The notes under the pieces are model-generated. The model saw only the letters and a list, made by a program, of their open reading frames with translations, ran no database searches and was not told the origin of the DNA. From CAZEHS01 sp964511875 (GTDB lineage Bacteria > Bacillota > Clostridia > Peptostreptococcales > Acidaminobacteraceae): a DNA stretch of 8,284 bases. The stretch is taken from NCBI GenBank assembly GCA_964511875.1, contig CAZEHS010000109.1, forward strand, positions 1-8,284, read 5' to 3'. This document shows positions 6,728 through 8,284 of this stretch, piece after piece. Both the position numbers and the translations under genes were made by a program. Each line of letters opens with the position of its first letter. The stretch's first letter is position 1.

Positions 6728-7921
6728 ATGTCACTTAAGAACCAAATCATGCTGATCACTTACGCCGACAGCCTCGGTAAGAATCTGGAAGAGCTCAATG
6801 CCTTCATATTCACCCATCTTCAGGGTGTCATTGGCGGGGTCCATGTGCTGCCCTTCTATCCATCCTCTGCGGACCGTGGCTTCGCGCCCCTCACCTATGA
6901 CCAGGTAGACCCCGCATTCGGCAGCTGGGATGAAATTGCTGAAATCGCACAGAATCATGACCTGATGACGGACTTCATGATCAATCACATCTCCCGCAGC
7001 AGCGAATACTATAAGGATTTTGCCGTCCGAAAAGGTGCCTCCCCCTATAAGGATCTGTTTATCCGTTATAAGCATTTCTGGCCTGAAGGGGAGCCTTCTG
7101 AGGCTGATATGGCCCTGGTTTATAAGCGGAAACCCCGTGATCCGTTCATCGACATCGAATTTTCAGACGGAACAACCGAAAAACTGTGGTGCACCTTCGA
7201 CAGTGAACAGGTTGACCTGGATGTCACAACGGAAACGACAAAGCAATTCATCAGGAGCAGCCTTGAAAGCTTAGCCCGTCACGGGTCCAAGATCATCCGG
7301 CTGGACGCTTTCGCATATGCCACAAAAAAGCCTGGTACATCCTGCTTTTTCATTGAACCTGACGTATGGGACATACTGGATTTCGCCAAGGAAGTCCTGG
7401 CTCCTTTGGGGGTTGAAATTCTGCCTGAAATCCATGAGCACTACGGTATTCAGCTGAAAATGGCGGAAAAAGGCTACTGGGTCTATGATTTTGCCCTTCC
7501 CATGCTGCTGCTTCACACCCTGTTCAGCGGGGACAACACCCGACTGAAGCATTGGCTCACCATTTGTCCCCGAAAGCAATACACAACTCTGGATACCCAT
7601 GATGGTATCGGCGTGGTGGATGTGAGGGATCTTCTCAGCGATTTGGAAATCGATGCTGCCCAGGAAGCGTTGTATACCCGCGGCGCCAACATCAAAAAAA
7701 TCTACAACTCCACTGCCTATAACAATCTCGACATCTACCAGCTTAACTGTTCATACTACTCAGCTCTTGGCAATGATGACGAAGCTTATCTGCTGGCACG
7801 GGCCATCCAGTTTTTCACACCGGGAATCCCCCAGGTTTATTATATGGGCCTCCTGGCCGGCGAAAACGACATCGCGCTGCTGGAGGAAACCAAGGTCGGG
7901 CGTAACATCAACAGGCACTAA
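6728..7921 (+). CDS. gtfA: Sucrose phosphorylase (GH13 subfamily 18), catalytic part, ended by tandem ochre stops
   Basis: Cytoplasmic enzyme that converts sucrose and phosphate to alpha-glucose-1-phosphate and fructose. This part has 397 residues and contains the whole catalytic barrel. The nucleophile is Asp193 in RLDAFAYATKKPGTSCF, the acid/base Glu234 in LPEIHEHYG, and the stabilising Asp292 in TLDTHDGIGV. The acceptor loop NNLDIYQLN (about 333-341) is the type found in sucrose phosphorylases. GRNINRH (391-397) is the fructose/phosphate-site motif just before the break. The start is ATG at 6728, with AGGAG (6717-6721) six bases upstream; an in-frame TTG at 6698 has no such site. Family members run to about 480-505 residues. 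Here TAA TAA (7919-7924) replaces an expected Tyr-Tyr, and the missing C-terminal domain follows in the same frame. As annotated it is therefore truncated, unless the stops are read through or are a sequence error. A related GH13_18 phosphorylase specificity cannot be excluded. Confidence 0.92.
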   Translation: MSLKNQIMLITYADSLGKNLEELNAFIFTHLQGVIGGVHVLPFYPSSADRGFAPLTYDQVDPAFGSWDEIAEIAQNHDLMTDFMINHISRSSEYYKDFAVRKGASPYKDLFIRYKHFWPEGEPSEADMALVYKRKPRDPFIDIEFSDGTTEKLWCTFDSEQVDLDVTTETTKQFIRSSLESLARHGSKIIRLDAFAYATKKPGTSCFFIEPDVWDILDFAKEVLAPLGVEILPEIHEHYGIQLKMAEKGYWVYDFALPMLLLHTLFSGDNTRLKHWLTICPRKQYTTLDTHDGIGVVDVRDLLSDLEIDAAQEALYTRGANIKKIYNSTAYNNLDIYQLNCSYYSALGNDDEAYLLARAIQFFTPGIPQVYYMGLLAGENDIALLEETKVGRNINRH

Positions 7922-7924
7922 TAA
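7919..7924 (+). other. Two consecutive in-frame TAA codons at the Tyr-Tyr position of sucrose phosphorylase
   Basis: The reading frame from 6728 gives ...GRNINRH, then TAA TAA, then ACC TTG GAC and a normal-looking C-terminal domain with no frame change. Homologues such as the Bifidobacterium and Streptococcus enzymes have NRHYY at this point (from memory), and the downstream residues line up without a gap. The tyrosine codons TAC or TAT are one base from TAA, but two separate third-base changes would be needed side by side. Confidence 0.85.
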
Positions 7925-7927
7925 ACC

Positions 7928-8182
7928 TTGGACGAATCCGTAAGCCCGCTTGACCGGCCGGGTGTCCGAAAAACGTTGAACCGCATCGGGTTCCGCAACG
8001 CCTGCAAAGCTTTTGACGGCGAGCTTCAGATAGTGGATTCCGGTGACCCATCACGGCTGACACTTAAGTGGTATAACGGCTCTTCCTTTGCTTTGCTTGA
8101 TGCCGACCTCAAGGGCTACGGCTTCAGGGTTCTGGCCGGAGAAAACGGACCGGACAGTCTTTCAGAGATTCAGTTGTCATGA
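7928..8182 (+). CDS. gtfA: C-terminal domain of the interrupted sucrose phosphorylase
   Basis: In the same frame as the gene above, starting after the tandem stops. The frame opens with ACC at 7925; the first possible start is TTG at 7928, with no ribosome site seen. The 84 residues carry family features: RPGVRKTLNRIGFRNACKAF corresponds to the RPVV...FRN...AFDG stretch that follows HYY in sucrose phosphorylases, and the rest is the small beta domain (domain C) found at the C-terminus of GH13 enzymes. Together with the upstream part and two codons for the stops it makes about 484 residues, the expected full length. Its own TGA (8180-8182) overlaps the ATG of the next gene by four bases. It would be made only by readthrough or by reinitiation near 7928; otherwise it is a non-translated remnant. 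I would not expect it to act alone. Confidence 0.8.
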   Translation: MDESVSPLDRPGVRKTLNRIGFRNACKAFDGELQIVDSGDPSRLTLKWYNGSSFALLDADLKGYGFRVLAGENGPDSLSEIQLS

Positions 8183-8284
8183 GTGATTCATCCAACAGGC
8201 AATACCGCCCGGCCTTCCACCTTGCCCCCCCTCAGGGCTGGATGAACGATCCGTTGGGCTTCAACCACTTGCCGGGAACCTGGC
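8179..8284 (+). CDS. GH32 beta-fructosidase (sucrose/fructan hydrolase), N-terminal part, cut by window edge
   Basis: The first 35 codons are open to the end of the window. FHLAPPQGWMNDPLGF (residues 13-28) is the N-terminal signature of glycoside hydrolase family 32, with Asp24 as the expected catalytic nucleophile in the WMNDP motif. Members hydrolyse the fructosyl bond of sucrose, fructo-oligosaccharides or fructans. The usual motif continues NG; here it is LG. No signal peptide is visible, so the enzyme is probably cytoplasmic and acts on imported sugars. ATG at 8179 overlaps the TGA of the preceding frame (ATGA). There is no strong ribosome site, only a GAG-containing stretch (8165-8167), so translation is likely to depend on ribosomes finishing the upstream frame. 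Exact substrate cannot be judged from this fragment. Confidence 0.88.
   Translation, partial: MSDSSNRQYRPAFHLAPPQGWMNDPLGFNHLPGTW

Noticed and set aside
6683..7924. Genome-wide reassignment of TAA to tyrosine or TAG to glutamine
   Set aside because: TAA ends the MalG-like permease at its natural family terminus (6683-6685). TAG ends the repressor (3384-3386) and the binding protein (4903-4905) at normal lengths, followed by non-coding hairpins. These stops are evidently read as stops, so global recoding does not fit.
7913..7930. Frameshift as the cause of the split sucrose phosphorylase
   Set aside because: 7928 minus 6728 is exactly 400 codons, so both parts are in one frame. Only the two TAA codons interrupt it.
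7945..7962. Readthrough-stimulating hairpin just after the tandem stops
   Set aside because: A GC-rich stretch with short self-complementary pieces (CCCG/CGGG, CCGGCCGG) is present, but the stem would be only about four pairs and no known recoding signal is recognisable.
1..8284. Mobile element, prophage, CRISPR array, tRNA or rRNA
   Set aside because: No transposase or integrase frame, no regularly spaced repeats and no tRNA- or rRNA-like segment was seen on reading both strands.

Overview
The window reads as a chromosomal segment of a bacterium, most likely one of the Bacillota (Firmicutes). The reasons are AGGAG/GAGGTG-type ribosome binding sites 5-8 nt from most starts, a consensus TTGACA-N18-TATAAT promoter, a lipoprotein-type solute-binding protein, and a LacI-regulated CUT1 sugar transporter without its own ATPase. 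This is an inference from gene style and estimated moderate GC; no marker gene fixes the taxon. A methyl-accepting chemotaxis protein shows that the organism has chemotaxis.

Layout. 102-2042 (minus strand) is a dCache-HAMP-signalling-domain chemoreceptor. 2043-2402 is an AT-rich divergent intergenic region that ends in the promoter and a probable auto-operator of a LacI-family repressor (2403-3386, plus). After the repressor come a hairpin, a consensus promoter and two copies of a CAACCGGTTG-centred operator (3468-3483 and 3534-3549). A plus-strand gene cluster follows: solute-binding lipoprotein (3589-4905), MalF-like permease (4974-5858), MalG-like permease (5858-6685), GH13 sucrose phosphorylase (6728 onward), and the first 35 codons of a GH32 fructosidase (from 8179) cut by the window edge.

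How the genes work together. The ABC transporter would import an unphosphorylated fructoside, most simply sucrose or a short fructo-oligosaccharide. Sucrose phosphorylase would split sucrose with phosphate into glucose-1-phosphate and fructose. The GH32 enzyme would hydrolyse fructosyl bonds. The LacI protein would repress the cluster through two operators that bracket the promoter, and probably represses itself through a third copy at 2340-2355. The ATPase is not encoded here and is presumably a shared MsmK/MsmX-type protein.

The most unusual observation is in the sucrose phosphorylase gene. Its frame is intact from 6728 to 8182 and would give a normal-length enzyme of about 484 residues, except that two consecutive ochre codons (TAATAA, 7919-7924) stand exactly where family members have two tyrosines after the phosphate-site motif GRNINRH. 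The C-terminal domain continues in the same frame and still looks well conserved. The chemoreceptor at the other end of the window also stops early, at an in-frame TAG where a glutamine is expected, with recognisable family-like sequence continuing beyond it. I see no transposon, CRISPR array, tRNA or rRNA, and no convincing novel multi-gene system. The tandem stop and the extended palindromic operator-hairpin deserve the follow-up.
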